Shown here: positions 50,101 to 59,154 of the stretch, in pieces
Position numbering within the stretch: position 1 is the first letter of the stretch
Layout: every line of letters starts with the position of its first letter
From: Candidatus Amarobacter glycogenicus
GTDB lineage: Bacteria > Chloroflexota > Dehalococcoidia > Tepidiformales > Tepidiformaceae
Length of the DNA stretch: 64,000 bases
Reading direction: 5' to 3'
Assembly (NCBI GenBank): GCA_016719395.1
Contig: JADJZF010000001.1
Span: 1 to 64,000 of the forward strand
Made by a program: the position numbers and the translations under genes
Notes under the pieces: model-generated
Told to the model about the DNA's origin: nothing
Seen by the model: the letters and a program-made list of their open reading frames with translations, nothing else
Databases searched by the model: none

Positions 50101-50997
50101 CTAGAGACTCTCGATGAGCCAGTTGAGCCCGAGGCCGGCCGCCATGAGGGCCCCAAAGCGCATATGGAGCTGGGCCGTCTTGTAGAGGACGAGGTTGAGC
50201 TTCTTTGGGTTCCCGCCGGCGTGCACGATGGCCGCAATGGGCCGCACCAGGGGCAGACTCGCGAGAGCGACGAGCGCAGGCCAGGGGAGCGCCCCCACGG
50301 CCCACGCGCCGACCAGCGCAACGTACGTCAGCCCGAGAAGGAGGTACATCTCGCGGTTCGCCCACTTTCGGCCAATGACGGTGGCGACCGTCCGCTTCTT
50401 CGCTTTCCGGTCGATCTCGATGTCACGCAGGTTGTTGGCATGGAGGATCGCCGCGACGAGGAAGGCGATCGGCAGCGAGGCCGCTAAAGCCTGCCACGTG
50501 AACTCCTCGACCTGGACGAAGGAAGCGCCCATCACGATGATCGGCCCCATGAAAAAGAAGACCACGATCTCGCCCAGGCCGATGTAGGCCAGGTGCAGCG
50601 GCCAGCCGGTGTAGAGGAAGCCTGCGAGGGCACTGGCCACGCCGATGAAGAACAACTCCCATCCTGAGGCAAGGCAAAGGACAATGCCGATCCCGCCGCC
50701 TGCAGCGAAACAGGCGAACCCGGCCACCAGGACCGACTTCGGCGAAAGCAGTCCCCGTTGGATGAACCCGGCCATACCAAGAGACTCGGGGCCGTCGGCG
50801 CCTTTCCGGTGGTCATAGAAATCGTTGACGAAGTTCGTGCCTGCGAGGAAGAAGACCGAGCCGAGGATCGCCAGGACTGCTTTCCATAATGAAAACGTCT
50901 GGTCGGCGCTGAGCAACGACCCCACGAGCGATGGGACGACGGCAGCGGTAAATGAGAAAGGCCGTGAAGCCTGGAACCACGTCTTCGCGGAAGTCAC
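50101..50997 (-). CDS. menA: 1,4-dihydroxy-2-naphthoate polyprenyltransferase
   Basis: 298 residues of a UbiA-fold membrane prenyltransferase with about nine helices making demethylmenaquinone. The two Asp-rich metal motifs are NDFYDHRKGADG and NLRDIEIDRKAKKRT. Menaquinone is implied as the membrane quinone used by VKOR and ETF. The GTG start is 7 nt after a TACGCT box; a long in-frame upstream extension is antisense of nhaA. Confidence 0.9.
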   Translation of the reverse strand: MTSAKTWFQASRPFSFTAAVVPSLVGSLLSADQTFSLWKAVLAILGSVFFLAGTNFVNDFYDHRKGADGPESLGMAGFIQRGLLSPKSVLVAGFACFAAGGGIGIVLCLASGWELFFIGVASALAGFLYTGWPLHLAYIGLGEIVVFFFMGPIIVMGASFVQVEEFTWQALAASLPIAFLVAAILHANNLRDIEIDRKAKKRTVATVIGRKWANREMYLLLGLTYVALVGAWAVGALPWPALVALASLPLVRPIAAIVHAGGNPKKLNLVLYKTAQLHMRFGALMAAGLGLNWLIESL

Positions 50998-51004
50998 GCG
51001 CCGA

Positions 51005-51010
51005 AGCGTA
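51005..51010 (-). promoter_or_regulatory. Leaderless -10 box, menA
   Basis: TACGCT with 7 nt to the GTG start. Confidence 0.5.
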
Positions 51011-51052
51011 GAGCGTGCCGGCGCGCTGCGGAAGTGAGCGCCGCAGGCGCGG

Positions 51053-52477
51053 TTAAGCGCGTTCGGGCGGTTCCCCCGGGAGGACCCAGAGGTAGACGAA
51101 GCCGATGATACCCGCAACGGTCGAGGCGGCCAGGATGCCGACCTTCGCTTCGTCGACGAGTACCGGAGAATCGAAAGCGAGCCCGGTGATGAAGAGCGAA
51201 ACGGTGAAGCCGATGCCGGCCAGCAGACCCGCCCCGGCCATATGCCGGTAGCCGGTGTTCGATGGGAGTTCGGCGATACCGAAGCGGATGGCGAGGAAGC
51301 AAGCGATGAGGATCCCGATCGGTTTCCCGACCACGAGCCCGAGGAGGATCCCCAGGCTAACGGAGCTTGCGGCTGCATCGCCAAGGAGGTCGCCGGAGAG
51401 GGCGACTCCCGCGTTCGCCAGGGCGAACACCGGGACGATGAGGTAGCTGACCCATGGATGAAGGGTGTGCTCGAGCCGGTCGAGCGGCGACTCGGTGTCA
51501 CGGCTCAGTGCCTCGACCTGCCGAAGGATCTGTTGCTGCGCCTCGGTGTCACCGTGCGCCCGCGCCTGGCGGTAGGCCGTGAGCAACTCCTCGGCGCTGG
51601 CATCGAACGCTTCGGGGGTCAGGTACGGCCGCGAGGGCGTCATCATTGCCAGGAGGACACCGGCGATCGTCGCGTGGACGCCGGTCTTGAAGACGGCCGC
51701 CCAGAAGACGATACCCAGCGCGACATAGACATCGACCGAACGCACGCCGGCCCTGCCCAGCGCGAAAATGAGTCCGCCGATTGCGATCGCCCAGGCGACG
51801 GCTTCCAAAGAGATGCTCTCCGTGTAGAAGAGGGCGATAACCACGATCGCGCCGAGGTCATCGACGATCGCGAGGGCGAGGAGGAAGACCTTCAGGGAGA
51901 ATGGCGCCCGCCGGCCGAGGAGGGCCAGGACACCCATGGCAAACGCGATATCCGTCGCCACCGGGATTCCCCAACCCTTCGCCCCATCCCCGCCAAAGTT
52001 GAAGGCGGTATAGAAGAGGGCAGGCACGAGCATTCCGCCGAACGCCGCCGCCGCCGGGAGCGCGGCCTTGCGGACCGTGGCGAGTTCGCCGTGCACGAGT
52101 TCGCGCTTGATCTCGAGCCCGACCACGAAGAAGAAAACGGCCATCAGGCCGTCGTTCACCGCATGGCCAAGGCTCTGATCGAACCGAACCAGGTTGAGGT
52201 CCAGCGAAAGGTGGGCGTGCCAGAGATCGAAGTAGCGCTCATCCCAGGGGGAGTTTGCCCAGATGAGCGCGGCAAAGGCAGCGGCAAGCAAGACGATGCC
52301 GCCCGATGCCTCGGTATCGACGAACACGGCGACAGGCCGGATGAAGCGTTCGCGGACGAATTTGCGGCCGGCTTCGGCCACGGGCCGGCGAGCGTTGGAA
52401 CTCACGCGCTCATTCAACCACGGCAGGCCAGATTGTGCCTCATCTTCCTCCTCGCGCGGCTTGTCCCGGTTGTCCAC
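51053..52477 (-). CDS. nhaA: Na+/H+ antiporter NhaA
   Basis: 474 residues with about twelve helices, exchanging sodium for protons. The essential Asp pair is in ALAIVDDLGAIVVIALFYT, and DIAFAMGVLALLG and KPIGILIACFLAIRFG are family segments. It carries an N-terminal cytoplasmic extension of about 45 residues (KPREEEDEAQSGLPWLNERV) and a loop with RQARAHGDTEAQQQI between helices. Start uncertain (a GTG at 52477, no clear -10 box or ribosome site). Confidence 0.92.
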   Translation of the reverse strand: MDNRDKPREEEDEAQSGLPWLNERVSSNARRPVAEAGRKFVRERFIRPVAVFVDTEASGGIVLLAAAFAALIWANSPWDERYFDLWHAHLSLDLNLVRFDQSLGHAVNDGLMAVFFFVVGLEIKRELVHGELATVRKAALPAAAAFGGMLVPALFYTAFNFGGDGAKGWGIPVATDIAFAMGVLALLGRRAPFSLKVFLLALAIVDDLGAIVVIALFYTESISLEAVAWAIAIGGLIFALGRAGVRSVDVYVALGIVFWAAVFKTGVHATIAGVLLAMMTPSRPYLTPEAFDASAEELLTAYRQARAHGDTEAQQQILRQVEALSRDTESPLDRLEHTLHPWVSYLIVPVFALANAGVALSGDLLGDAAASSVSLGILLGLVVGKPIGILIACFLAIRFGIAELPSNTGYRHMAGAGLLAGIGFTVSLFITGLAFDSPVLVDEAKVGILAASTVAGIIGFVYLWVLPGEPPERA

Positions 52478-52641
52478 TTTCAGGCCCCAAACTGGTACTC
52501 GATTGCAGCGTTCTTGCCGTCGCGGCCCTGCGAATTCGAATCTAGAACGCCCGCGACCGCAGAGTTTACGGAGCGGTTACCAAAATCGAGGGATTGCCCG
52601 CTGTTCCGGCGCCAAAGGCCGACGAATTCCCAAGTACGAAG

Positions 52642-53028
52642 ATGAGCCATTTGAAAGCCGTCCCACGTTCGAGCGACCTGGAACCGTCCCAGCGGGCGGT
52701 GACCTTTGTGTCCCGCGATTCGCGAAATGTGGTGTACCTGGATCAGCCGGCATCGCTCGAAATCATTACCGAGGCGCTCAAGGCCTGGGGCCTGCGCGTC
52801 CGCGCCGAAAGGGCAGACAGCCCGGCGCCCGCGCCGGCGACACTCCCGGTAGTGACCGAAGCACCCGCAGCCGCGCCGGCCGAGGCGACGTGGCAGACGA
52901 CCCGCCCGGACGCCAAAGCGCCAACCCGGCTCGACAACGTGCTCTCGCCTCTCTGGCTCCCCCTCCGCGACACGGGCAGCGGCGGCGACGCCTCCTCGAC
53001 ATGGGGCTGGTTCACGCGCGCGGCCTGA
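52642..53028 (+). CDS. Uncharacterised 128-residue protein
   Basis: MSHLKAVPRSSDLEPSQRAV, then VYLDQPASLEIITEALKAWG and a Pro/Ala-rich tail. No family, membrane helix or signal seen. A TTG at 52594 would add 16 residues. No ribosome site or -10 box supports either start. GC-rich third positions suggest it is coding, but it could be a chance frame. Confidence 0.4.
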   Translation: MSHLKAVPRSSDLEPSQRAVTFVSRDSRNVVYLDQPASLEIITEALKAWGLRVRAERADSPAPAPATLPVVTEAPAAAPAEATWQTTRPDAKAPTRLDNVLSPLWLPLRDTGSGGDASSTWGWFTRAA

Positions 53029-53059
53029 GCTGTCGCCACATTGCAGTTGCAACGCGCCC

Positions 53060-53065
53060 TATACT
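53060..53065 (+). promoter_or_regulatory. Leaderless -10 box, 53073 gene
   Basis: TATACT with 7 nt to the ATG. Confidence 0.65.
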
Positions 53066-53072
53066 CGATCCC

Positions 53073-53459
53073 ATGGGCGGAAGCTCCATCGCAGCAATCC
53101 GGCGTTTTTTTGTCACCGTCCTCCTGGTCGATGCGGCAGCTCTGTTGGCGGCCGTCCTTCTCGCGGCGCTTCTTGGCGAATTCACGCGGACGGCAGTCGC
53201 AATGCTCACGCTCATCGCCGGGGCAATCTGCCTGGTTGCCGGCCCCATCCTCATCGGGGTGCTGCCAATCGCAGGACACGGGTTCGGCGGCGACACGGGC
53301 CTGACGTACATCCACACCCGTCACCAGGAGATGCTGCTGCGCCAGTCGCTTGGCGACGAGCACTTCGCGCGAGACTCACGCAGGACGCTGCGCACGGGCC
53401 TCACCATGCTGGCGGCAGGGTTTTCGTTGCTCTTCCTGGGCCTCGCGGTCGCCGGGTAG
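53073..53459 (+). CDS. Small membrane protein of unknown function
   Basis: 128 residues, with hydrophobic helices at about 12-34, 40-62 and 107-127 and a soluble loop between the second and third (HGFGGDTGLTYIHTRHQEML). Family not recognised. The start is strongly set by TATACT. Its stop is followed by a tandem 11-mer duplication (TCGCCGGGTAG twice, 53451-53471). Confidence 0.65.
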   Translation: MGGSSIAAIRRFFVTVLLVDAAALLAAVLLAALLGEFTRTAVAMLTLIAGAICLVAGPILIGVLPIAGHGFGGDTGLTYIHTRHQEMLLRQSLGDEHFARDSRRTLRTGLTMLAAGFSLLFLGLAVAG

Positions 53460-53555
53460 TCGCCGGGTAGTTGGTACGGAAGCGGCGTGAGAACTGCGAG
53501 GTCGGGCGCGTCGTAAGTGAGGTCGCACTGGCGCAGAGACCCGGTCGGCGGAAGC

Positions 53556-54200
53556 CTATGCGGTCCCCTTCTGTTCGTCGGCGGATGCCGGTTCTGGCTT
53601 CAGCGCGCGCAGCCAGAGGTGTCCCTCCTCCATGCCCACCCAGTGGCCCCAGAACCGTTCGCAGAAGTACTGCCAGCGTTCGTTGCGGTTCGCCAGGCGG
53701 TCGAAGATCGCCCCGAGGATGCGCCGGCCGCGCTTCGGCTGCCAGGTATCGGCGTTCATGTTGAAGTTGATCCGGCGTTTCACGGTCTCGAACCTCGCCG
53801 GGTGGTAGTAACCCCAGAACGCGCCATCGAAGGTGTTGGGGTCGAAATACTCGAACGTCCCAAGGAAGACGCCGCGCTTGTGGGTCGGGTCCTTCCACGT
53901 GACGTACTTCGAAGTGCCATGGGGAAATCGCAGGTAGACGAGTGCGCCCGGCTTGCAGATGCGCCAGATTTCGCCCATGAAGGCCATCAGGTCATCCACG
54001 TGCTCGACGATGTGCGAGGCCTGGACCTCGTCGGCAGAGTTGTCGCGCAGCGGAAGCGGCCGCATGACGTTGGCGATGACATCGACTCCCGGCACGTGTG
54101 CGATGTCGAGACCGATGGCCCCGGGTCGCTTGCGCAGGCCGCAGCCGAGGTCGACAACGACATGGGTGAGGCTTGCGGGCCGCATCGAGCTGTCCTGCAT
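53556..54200 (-). CDS. Class I SAM-dependent methyltransferase
   Basis: 214 residues. SAM motif I is VVVDLGCGLRKRPGAIGLD, with DVIANVMRPLPLRDNSADEV and the post-motif SHIVEHVDDL. The C-terminal part (RGVFLGTFEYFDPNTFDGAF, FCERFWGHWVGM) is typical of the methyltransferase type 11 group in polysaccharide or lipid clusters. Start at MQDSS, 9 nt after GATAAT. Confidence 0.8.
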   Translation of the reverse strand: MQDSSMRPASLTHVVVDLGCGLRKRPGAIGLDIAHVPGVDVIANVMRPLPLRDNSADEVQASHIVEHVDDLMAFMGEIWRICKPGALVYLRFPHGTSKYVTWKDPTHKRGVFLGTFEYFDPNTFDGAFWGYYHPARFETVKRRINFNMNADTWQPKRGRRILGAIFDRLANRNERWQYFCERFWGHWVGMEEGHLWLRALKPEPASADEQKGTA

Positions 54201-54209
54201 CGTCCGGCC

Positions 54210-54215
54210 ATTATC
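54210..54215 (-). promoter_or_regulatory. Leaderless -10 box, 53556 methyltransferase gene
   Basis: GATAAT with 9 nt to the ATG. Confidence 0.4.
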
Positions 54216-54240
54216 TCCCGGTTGGGCGGGGCGGCACAGG

Positions 54241-55473
54241 TCAGGCGTTTCGTACCGCCTCGAGGGCATCATCACTGAAGGCTTCGGCGGGAAGCAGCTC
54301 AGGCCCGACCATGGCCGACACCCTCGCCATGCCGATGGCGGGATCGCCCGCGGCCTGGGTGATGACGCGCATCTTGCGGGCCGTCGCCTCCGGGCCGAAC
54401 TCCGCATGGACAATCGAGTCCATCGCTGCGGCCATCCGGAGGCGGCGCATGCGTTCTCTTCGCTCTTCGGCGTACGGTGCGAACAGCTCCGCGTTCCACT
54501 CCGCGGCCCCGAGGAGCAGCTCGCTCACGATCCGGACGTCGCGCAGCGTGACGGCGAGGCCCTGCCCGGTAATCGGGTCGTTGTATCCGGCAGCGTCGCC
54601 GAGGAGGACGATCCCCGGGGCGGTTGGCGAATCGGTCCAGCTGCTCTGGTTTGGGACTGCGTGGCACGGTCCGGCGATACGCGCCCCGGCGATCGCCTCG
54701 CTGTTTGGCACCGTCGAGAGCCGGAAGGAATCGAGGAATCGCTGCTCTTTGTCGTGTCCGGCGAAGCGGCTCTTCTGTTCGAGCGCGAAGCTGAGATAGA
54801 GCCGCAACCGCCCGGGCGCCTGGGGGAACACGAAGAACTGGACATCGCCTTCCGTCCCCATCGTCTCGACATCGACGGGCCAGCCGTCGGCGCCTTCGAC
54901 GAGCATGCCGGCGAAGTAGTGGTGAGTCTTCTCCTGGTGAAGTGCGATGCCGGCCTGCCTGCGGACGACTGACCCGCGGCCGTCGGCGCCGACAATGAGC
55001 CTGGCCTGAGCGTCGTGCGTGGTCCCGTCCATCGTGTACCGGACGCTTGGCGCCGGCCCGCCCGCGACGGTGATGCCGGAGACGCCCCGCCGTGCGGAGA
55101 CGCCTGCGGCGGTCGCAGCGTCGAAAAGGGCCTGGCAGGCTTGCGGGTGGCCGACCGAGAGCGGGCCGGCCACTCCGGGGAGGAGCGCGAGCAGGAGTGC
55201 CCGCGATTCACCGGTAGCAGGGTCCAGGCCGTCCCCGTACTCGATGTGGCGGGGAATGTGGTAGTCGTTCGCGCCGCGGAGCACGTCGTAGAGCCCTGTG
55301 CGAATCGCCTCGACCACTCCCCAGGGGGCGATCCATTCGCCCCGGACGATGTCCTCGAAAGCGAGTGTCTTTTCGAGTGTCAGGACGGACTTGCCGGCAC
55401 GGGCGAGGACAGTCCCAAGCCCGCTCCCGGCGATACCGCCGCCAACGATGACTGCGTCGTACTGTTCGGCCAT
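54241..55473 (-). CDS. FAD-dependent monooxygenase/oxidoreductase
   Basis: 410 residues of the PHBH-like flavoprotein fold. The FAD dinucleotide motif is AVIVGGGIAGSGLGTVLARAG, the mid motif ARLIVGADGRGSVVRR (DG motif) and the ribityl-binding GIVLLGDAAGYNDPITGQGL (GD motif). The geranylgeranyl-reductase or squalene-epoxidase-like pattern fits a lipid or aromatic substrate. Start at MAEQYDAV, 7 nt after TACCAT. Confidence 0.9.
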   Translation of the reverse strand: MAEQYDAVIVGGGIAGSGLGTVLARAGKSVLTLEKTLAFEDIVRGEWIAPWGVVEAIRTGLYDVLRGANDYHIPRHIEYGDGLDPATGESRALLLALLPGVAGPLSVGHPQACQALFDAATAAGVSARRGVSGITVAGGPAPSVRYTMDGTTHDAQARLIVGADGRGSVVRRQAGIALHQEKTHHYFAGMLVEGADGWPVDVETMGTEGDVQFFVFPQAPGRLRLYLSFALEQKSRFAGHDKEQRFLDSFRLSTVPNSEAIAGARIAGPCHAVPNQSSWTDSPTAPGIVLLGDAAGYNDPITGQGLAVTLRDVRIVSELLLGAAEWNAELFAPYAEERRERMRRLRMAAAMDSIVHAEFGPEATARKMRVITQAAGDPAIGMARVSAMVGPELLPAEAFSDDALEAVRNA

Positions 55474-55480
55474 GGCGCGG

Positions 55481-55486
55481 ATGGTA
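55481..55486 (-). promoter_or_regulatory. Leaderless -10 box, 54241 flavoprotein gene
   Basis: TACCAT with 7 nt to the ATG. Confidence 0.5.
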
Positions 55487-55548
55487 GCGGCAGGGCAACG
55501 CAGACGGAACACATGCGGTGCAACCGGCGGGGCCTGCCCCCAATGCCT

Positions 55549-55554
55549 TAGGAT
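55549..55554 (+). promoter_or_regulatory. -10 box of the glutathione peroxidase gene
   Basis: TAGGAT, 26 nt before the ATG, with a GGGGTGATGGG ribosome site. Confidence 0.4.
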
Positions 55555-55580
55555 CGGGCGAAAACCTCAGGGGTGATGGG

Positions 55581-56060
55581 ATGGTCCTGGAACGAACAAT
55601 GACCCGGCTGGACGGTTCAGAAGAGGACCTATCCCTCTACAAGGGGAAAGTCGTCATGCTCGTGAACGTGGCGAGCAAGTGCGGGCTGACGCCGCAGTAC
55701 AAGGGCCTCCAGACTCTCTACGACCGGTACGGACCGAAGGGTCTCGTGATCCTCGGCTTTCCCGCGAACGACTTCATGGGCCAGGAACCTGGCACCGACG
55801 AAGAGATCGGCCAGTTCTGCGAACTGAACTTCGGCGTGACGTTCCCGCTCTTCTCCAAGATCTCGGTCAAGGGCGAGGCGATGCACCCGCTCTACCGGGA
55901 GATCACCACCATGCCCGAGCCGATCGGCGGCGACGTGCTCTGGAACTTCCAGAAGTACCTGCTGAACAAGAGCGGCGATGTGGTGAGGAAGATCGGCCCG
56001 CAGACGAAGCCAGAAGATCCGGAGGTCAGCGCCGCCATCGAGGCTCTTATCGAGGAATAG
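55581..56060 (+). CDS. Glutathione peroxidase family (thioredoxin-dependent Cys-GPx)
   Basis: 159 residues reducing hydroperoxides. The peroxidatic Cys34 is in NVASKCGLTPQY, a putative resolving Cys80 in FCELNFGVTFP, and Trp in VLWNFQKYL. The family FPCNQF segment reads FPANDF, so the Gln is replaced. The Cys-GPx type would use thioredoxin rather than glutathione. The ATG at 55581 is chosen by ribosome site; another Met is at residue 7. Confidence 0.9.
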   Translation: MVLERTMTRLDGSEEDLSLYKGKVVMLVNVASKCGLTPQYKGLQTLYDRYGPKGLVILGFPANDFMGQEPGTDEEIGQFCELNFGVTFPLFSKISVKGEAMHPLYREITTMPEPIGGDVLWNFQKYLLNKSGDVVRKIGPQTKPEDPEVSAAIEALIEE

Positions 56061-56078
56061 AGGCGAGGAAGAGAAAGA

Positions 56079-56108
56079 GAAGGGCCGGTCCTTTCGGGCC
56101 GGCCCTTC
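56079..56108. terminator. Hairpin terminator
   Basis: A 10-bp stem, GAAGGGCCGG with CCGGCCCTTC, and a 10-nt loop between the convergent 55581 and 56133 genes. Confidence 0.7.
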
Positions 56109-56132
56109 GATGTGATTGAGCTGGGGCGGTGG

Positions 56133-56840
56133 TCAGGCGGTCTTCTTCGACCAGGCGAATGCGTGGACGAAGCCAGCAGCGGCGACGACGAAGACGACTG
56201 CGGCAGCAGCGTAGGCGACGCCCGCCGCCAGGCCGGCCTTCTCCCCGAAGATGCTGAACCCGTAGGTGGTCAGAAGCAGGCCCTTGAGGGTTTCCCCGGT
56301 CTGCATCGTGGTGCGGAGGCTGGCCGCTGCATCCACGTCCTTCTGGCGGGCGTCGGCTGCAGTCTTGTCGCCCTTGTCGGCAAGGGCCTTCTGGTCGGCG
56401 GCGAGGGCCGTCCGGATCGTGCCGATGGTGGCGTAGGTCTGGCCCTCCATGGTGGTGAGCGTCTGCTTGGTCCCGGCGAGGGTGACCTCAATCGGAGCGC
56501 TGAACTTCTGGTTCTTGGCCGAGCGAGCCATGTGCATGCCGATGTAGTACTTGCCGTAGCACTCGGCCTGCTTGCCCGTCTCCAGGGCCTTTTTCGCATA
56601 TTTGGTCAGGCATTTGGAGCCTTCTTTCCAGGTTCCGACCGGGTTGTCCGGGTTGGCCTTCGCATCCGCGGCCAGGTCCTCCTCCGTTGCGAAGGTGATC
56701 CTCTGAGCCGCGAGTTCGCCTTTCACATAGTCTTTCGCGAAGGCGTTCTGGTCGGCGAGAACGAACCCGAGAATCAGCATGATGACGGCGAGGACTGCCG
56801 CTCCGCCGGAAAATACGAGATCGAGTTGCTTGCGAGTCAT
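56133..56840 (-). CDS. Two-helix membrane protein of unknown function
   Basis: 235 residues from ATG at 56840 (GAGGG upstream). Helix 1 is at about 10-35, helix 2 at about 200-225, and a charged extracytoplasmic domain lies between (FAKDYVKGELAAQRITF, then LTKYAKKALETGKQAECYG). It resembles proteins often misnamed LigA in actinobacterial genomes. No function is assigned. The long open frame upstream to 57164 is not coding. Confidence 0.7.
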   Translation of the reverse strand: MTRKQLDLVFSGGAAVLAVIMLILGFVLADQNAFAKDYVKGELAAQRITFATEEDLAADAKANPDNPVGTWKEGSKCLTKYAKKALETGKQAECYGKYYIGMHMARSAKNQKFSAPIEVTLAGTKQTLTTMEGQTYATIGTIRTALAADQKALADKGDKTAADARQKDVDAAASLRTTMQTGETLKGLLLTTYGFSIFGEKAGLAAGVAYAAAAVVFVVAAAGFVHAFAWSKKTA

Positions 56841-57184
56841 TCTGTTTCCCTCGAAATGAGCTCTTTGTGTGGTGCTGTTTTTTTGTCCGGCATGTCTGCC
56901 GGAAAGGCTGATCGTCTTGGACAGCACGGTGGTCGAAAGGGTGGTCCGCTTCAGAGGTGAGTCGTTACCTGCAATAGAGATTCTCCTCCGGACTCTTTCG
57001 TTGTGTCTTCCGCAGTAAAGGGCATCCGGAGCACTCCGCAACGGCCCATGTGGGCCTGTCATCGGCGTCCGGACGGGCAATTTCGGCCGGATTGAATCGA
57101 CGGCTTCGATGTCGTTATTCACTGCGGCACGGCGCATGATTCGGTACACTCCACGACCGCGCAATTGCGCGCCGGAGGGATGCC
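56841..57184. other. Intergenic region between the 56133 and 57185 genes
   Basis: No gene. A TCCGGCA/TGCCGGA hairpin at about 56890-56907 is preceded by a T run on the plus strand, so it is not a terminator in either direction; the rest is the leader of the 56133 gene and the promoter of the F420 gene (TACACT at 57145-57150). Confidence 0.5.
57158..57171. promoter_or_regulatory. 14-bp palindrome at the start of the F420 gene transcript
   Basis: CGCGCAATTGCGCG, perfect, at the predicted first transcribed bases and 2 nt before the GGAGGG ribosome site. It could be an operator or a hairpin that hides the ribosome site. Confidence 0.4.
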
Positions 57185-58138
57185 ATGCGTATCGGACTGA
57201 TGGTAGAAGGCCAGAACGGGCTGACCTGGGAGCGTTGGATCCACATCCTGAAGCTGGCCGAGCGACTTGGCTTTCCCACGGTCATGCGCTCGGATCATTA
57301 CTTCATCGGCCCCCAGCAAGATTCACTCGAGGCATACCTGTCGTTCGCCGTTGCCGCTCGGGAGACCTCACGGATTCGGTTTGGTCCGCTGGTTTCGCCG
57401 GTGACCTTTCGTTCCCCGGTCGATGTCGGACGGATGGCGGCGCAACTCGACGTCCTCAGCGGTGGTCGCTTCGTAATGGGCCTGGGTGCAGGCTGGAACG
57501 AGGCCGAACACCTGGCCTATGGCATCCCGTTCCCTTCGGTGAAAGAACGCTTCGACCGGCTGGATGAGGCGATCCAGGTCATCAAGGCGCTCTGGGCGCC
57601 CGGGCCCGCGACTTTCTCCGGGAAGCACTACCAGCTGAACGGCGCCGACTGCATCCCGAAGCCGGCCAGCGGCCGACCGCCCATCCTGATCGGGGGTAGC
57701 GGAGAAAAGCGCACGTTGCGGTTGGTGGCGAAGTACGCGGATGAGTGGAACGCAGTGAACGTCCCGCCCGAAGCGTACAGCGCCAAAGTGAAGGTGCTTG
57801 AGGGGCATTGCGCGGCCGTTGGGCGGGACCCCGCGACCATCGCCCGCTCGATGATGACCTTCGCCGTCATCGGTCCAGACCCGGCGGCACTGGACCGCGC
57901 CACCGAGCGGATGATGGGCATGTGGGGCGCGCCCGCGGGGACGGCCCCCGCGGACTACCGCGAGACACTCAAGAGGCGCGGCATGATCGTCGGCGGGAAG
58001 GCGGAAGTGGTCGACGCCTGCGCCAGGTACGCAGCGCTCGGTATGCAGGAAATCCAGTTCCAACACTTCAACTTCGATGACGACGCGGTGCCGGAGTTCC
58101 TGGCGGCGGAGGTCGTTCCGGCAGTCGCGAACCTGTAA
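57185..58138 (+). CDS. LLM-class F420-dependent oxidoreductase
   Basis: 317 residues of the luciferase-like TIM-barrel fold. The family segments are LGFPTVMRSDHYF, RIRFGPLVSPVTFRSPV, GGRFVMGLGAGWNEAEHLAYG and RPPILIGGSGEKRTLRLVAKYADEWN, which together favour coenzyme F420 rather than FMN. The physiological substrate is unknown. The start is after GGAGGGATGCC; preceded by a palindrome. Confidence 0.9.
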   Translation: MRIGLMVEGQNGLTWERWIHILKLAERLGFPTVMRSDHYFIGPQQDSLEAYLSFAVAARETSRIRFGPLVSPVTFRSPVDVGRMAAQLDVLSGGRFVMGLGAGWNEAEHLAYGIPFPSVKERFDRLDEAIQVIKALWAPGPATFSGKHYQLNGADCIPKPASGRPPILIGGSGEKRTLRLVAKYADEWNAVNVPPEAYSAKVKVLEGHCAAVGRDPATIARSMMTFAVIGPDPAALDRATERMMGMWGAPAGTAPADYRETLKRRGMIVGGKAEVVDACARYAALGMQEIQFQHFNFDDDAVPEFLAAEVVPAVANL

Positions 58139-58183
58139 GAACCAGGACCGAGGCGGGCGGGCGTGGCGTTCGGACTGCTGACT

Positions 58184-59094
58184 TCAGCCGAGGAGCAGCG
58201 TCCCGTCCATATAGCCCGGCTCGAGCAGCTTCGCCGCCGGCAAAGACTCGGCCAGCGCGGTCCGAATGGGCGAAACGTCCGTGCCACCCTCGGGTGTAAC
58301 CGGGGGCATCCAGTTGTCGTGGTGGCCCAGCACGATCGTCCGTGGCTGCAGCAGTTCCGCTTCGATCCGGATGAAATCGGCAAGGGAACCCTGGATCGGT
58401 TCGCCGTCGAGGTTCCCCCGGCCGGCCGCCGCCAGGATCGCCACGTCGGGCCGGAGTTCTCGCAGCACGCCGGTCCAGCAGCCAGAGGTGTCCTGCCAGA
58501 AGATCGAACCCTGCGGCGTCTCGATCAGGTAAGCCAGGGGCCCACCCGTCTGGCCGCTCCCGACAGCCGTTGCCAGGTGGGCCCTCAGGTCGTTCGCGGC
58601 GCTGTCGCCCGTTTCGGCGCGGCGGCCGATGGTCGAGCCGAGTCCCTGGCGGGCCGCCACTCCGGCCCGTTCGTCCTCGCAGAGGCCGAGGTCACCGGTC
58701 GAGGCTTCCATGGCGGAAAGCGAACCCGTAGTCCACGTACAGGAATGCAGGGAAGGGAACACCCGGACGGTCACATCCGCTGCGAGGCGGTGGCGCTCGC
58801 CTCCTTGTGAGGGGAGCTGATTGGCCGCCACGTCTTGCTCCCGCATGACACGGCAGCTTTCGTGGGAACCGATGATCCGTGCGCCCGTGTTCTTCGCAAT
58901 GAGCTCGGCCCCTGCGATGTGGTCGAAGTGCGCATGGCCCACAGGACGAAGTCCGCCCGTCTCACATCCTTCGCGGAGAGCCCGATCTTCGGCGCCGTCG
59001 GTACGCGGTCCATGTAGGCGTCGAGGAAGACCACCGTCTCGCCCAGGGTCAGCCTGAACGTTGCGCAACCGAGCCAATCGAGCCTGATTTCCAT
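58184..59094 (-). CDS. Metallo-beta-lactamase-fold hydrolase, frameshifted
   Basis: Reads about 302 residues over two frames. The first (MEIRLDWLGCATFRLTLGET to DVRRADFVL) joins VGHAHFDHIAGAELIAKNTG, which contains the HxHxDH zinc motif; the rest includes LAYLIETPQGSIFWQDTSG and IVLGHHDNW. Inserting one G near 58941-58944 restores the frame. Probably a soluble MBL-fold esterase/hydrolase of unknown substrate. TACCAT lies 25 nt upstream. Sequence error or pseudogene remain open. Confidence 0.75.
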
Positions 59095-59154
59095 ACCGGC
59101 ACCCCCGCCGGCGGGATGGTACGGCAACCTGTCGCGGCCCGCACGCGCGCTGAG

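Noticed and set aside
53451..53471. Tandem 11-mer TCGCCGGGTAG after the 53073 gene
   Set aside because: Only two copies; a small slippage duplication with no evident role.
56133..56840. LigA / aromatic ring-opening dioxygenase label
   Set aside because: Similar proteins carry this name by database error; the sequence has two membrane helices and no dioxygenase motifs.
56870..56910. Hairpin with T run at about 56878-56907
   Set aside because: The T run is before rather than after the hairpin on the plus strand, so it is not an intrinsic terminator.
56841..57164. Upstream extension of the 56133 membrane protein
   Set aside because: Open frame, but a good ribosome site and first helix begin at 56840; the upstream part has no protein-like features.
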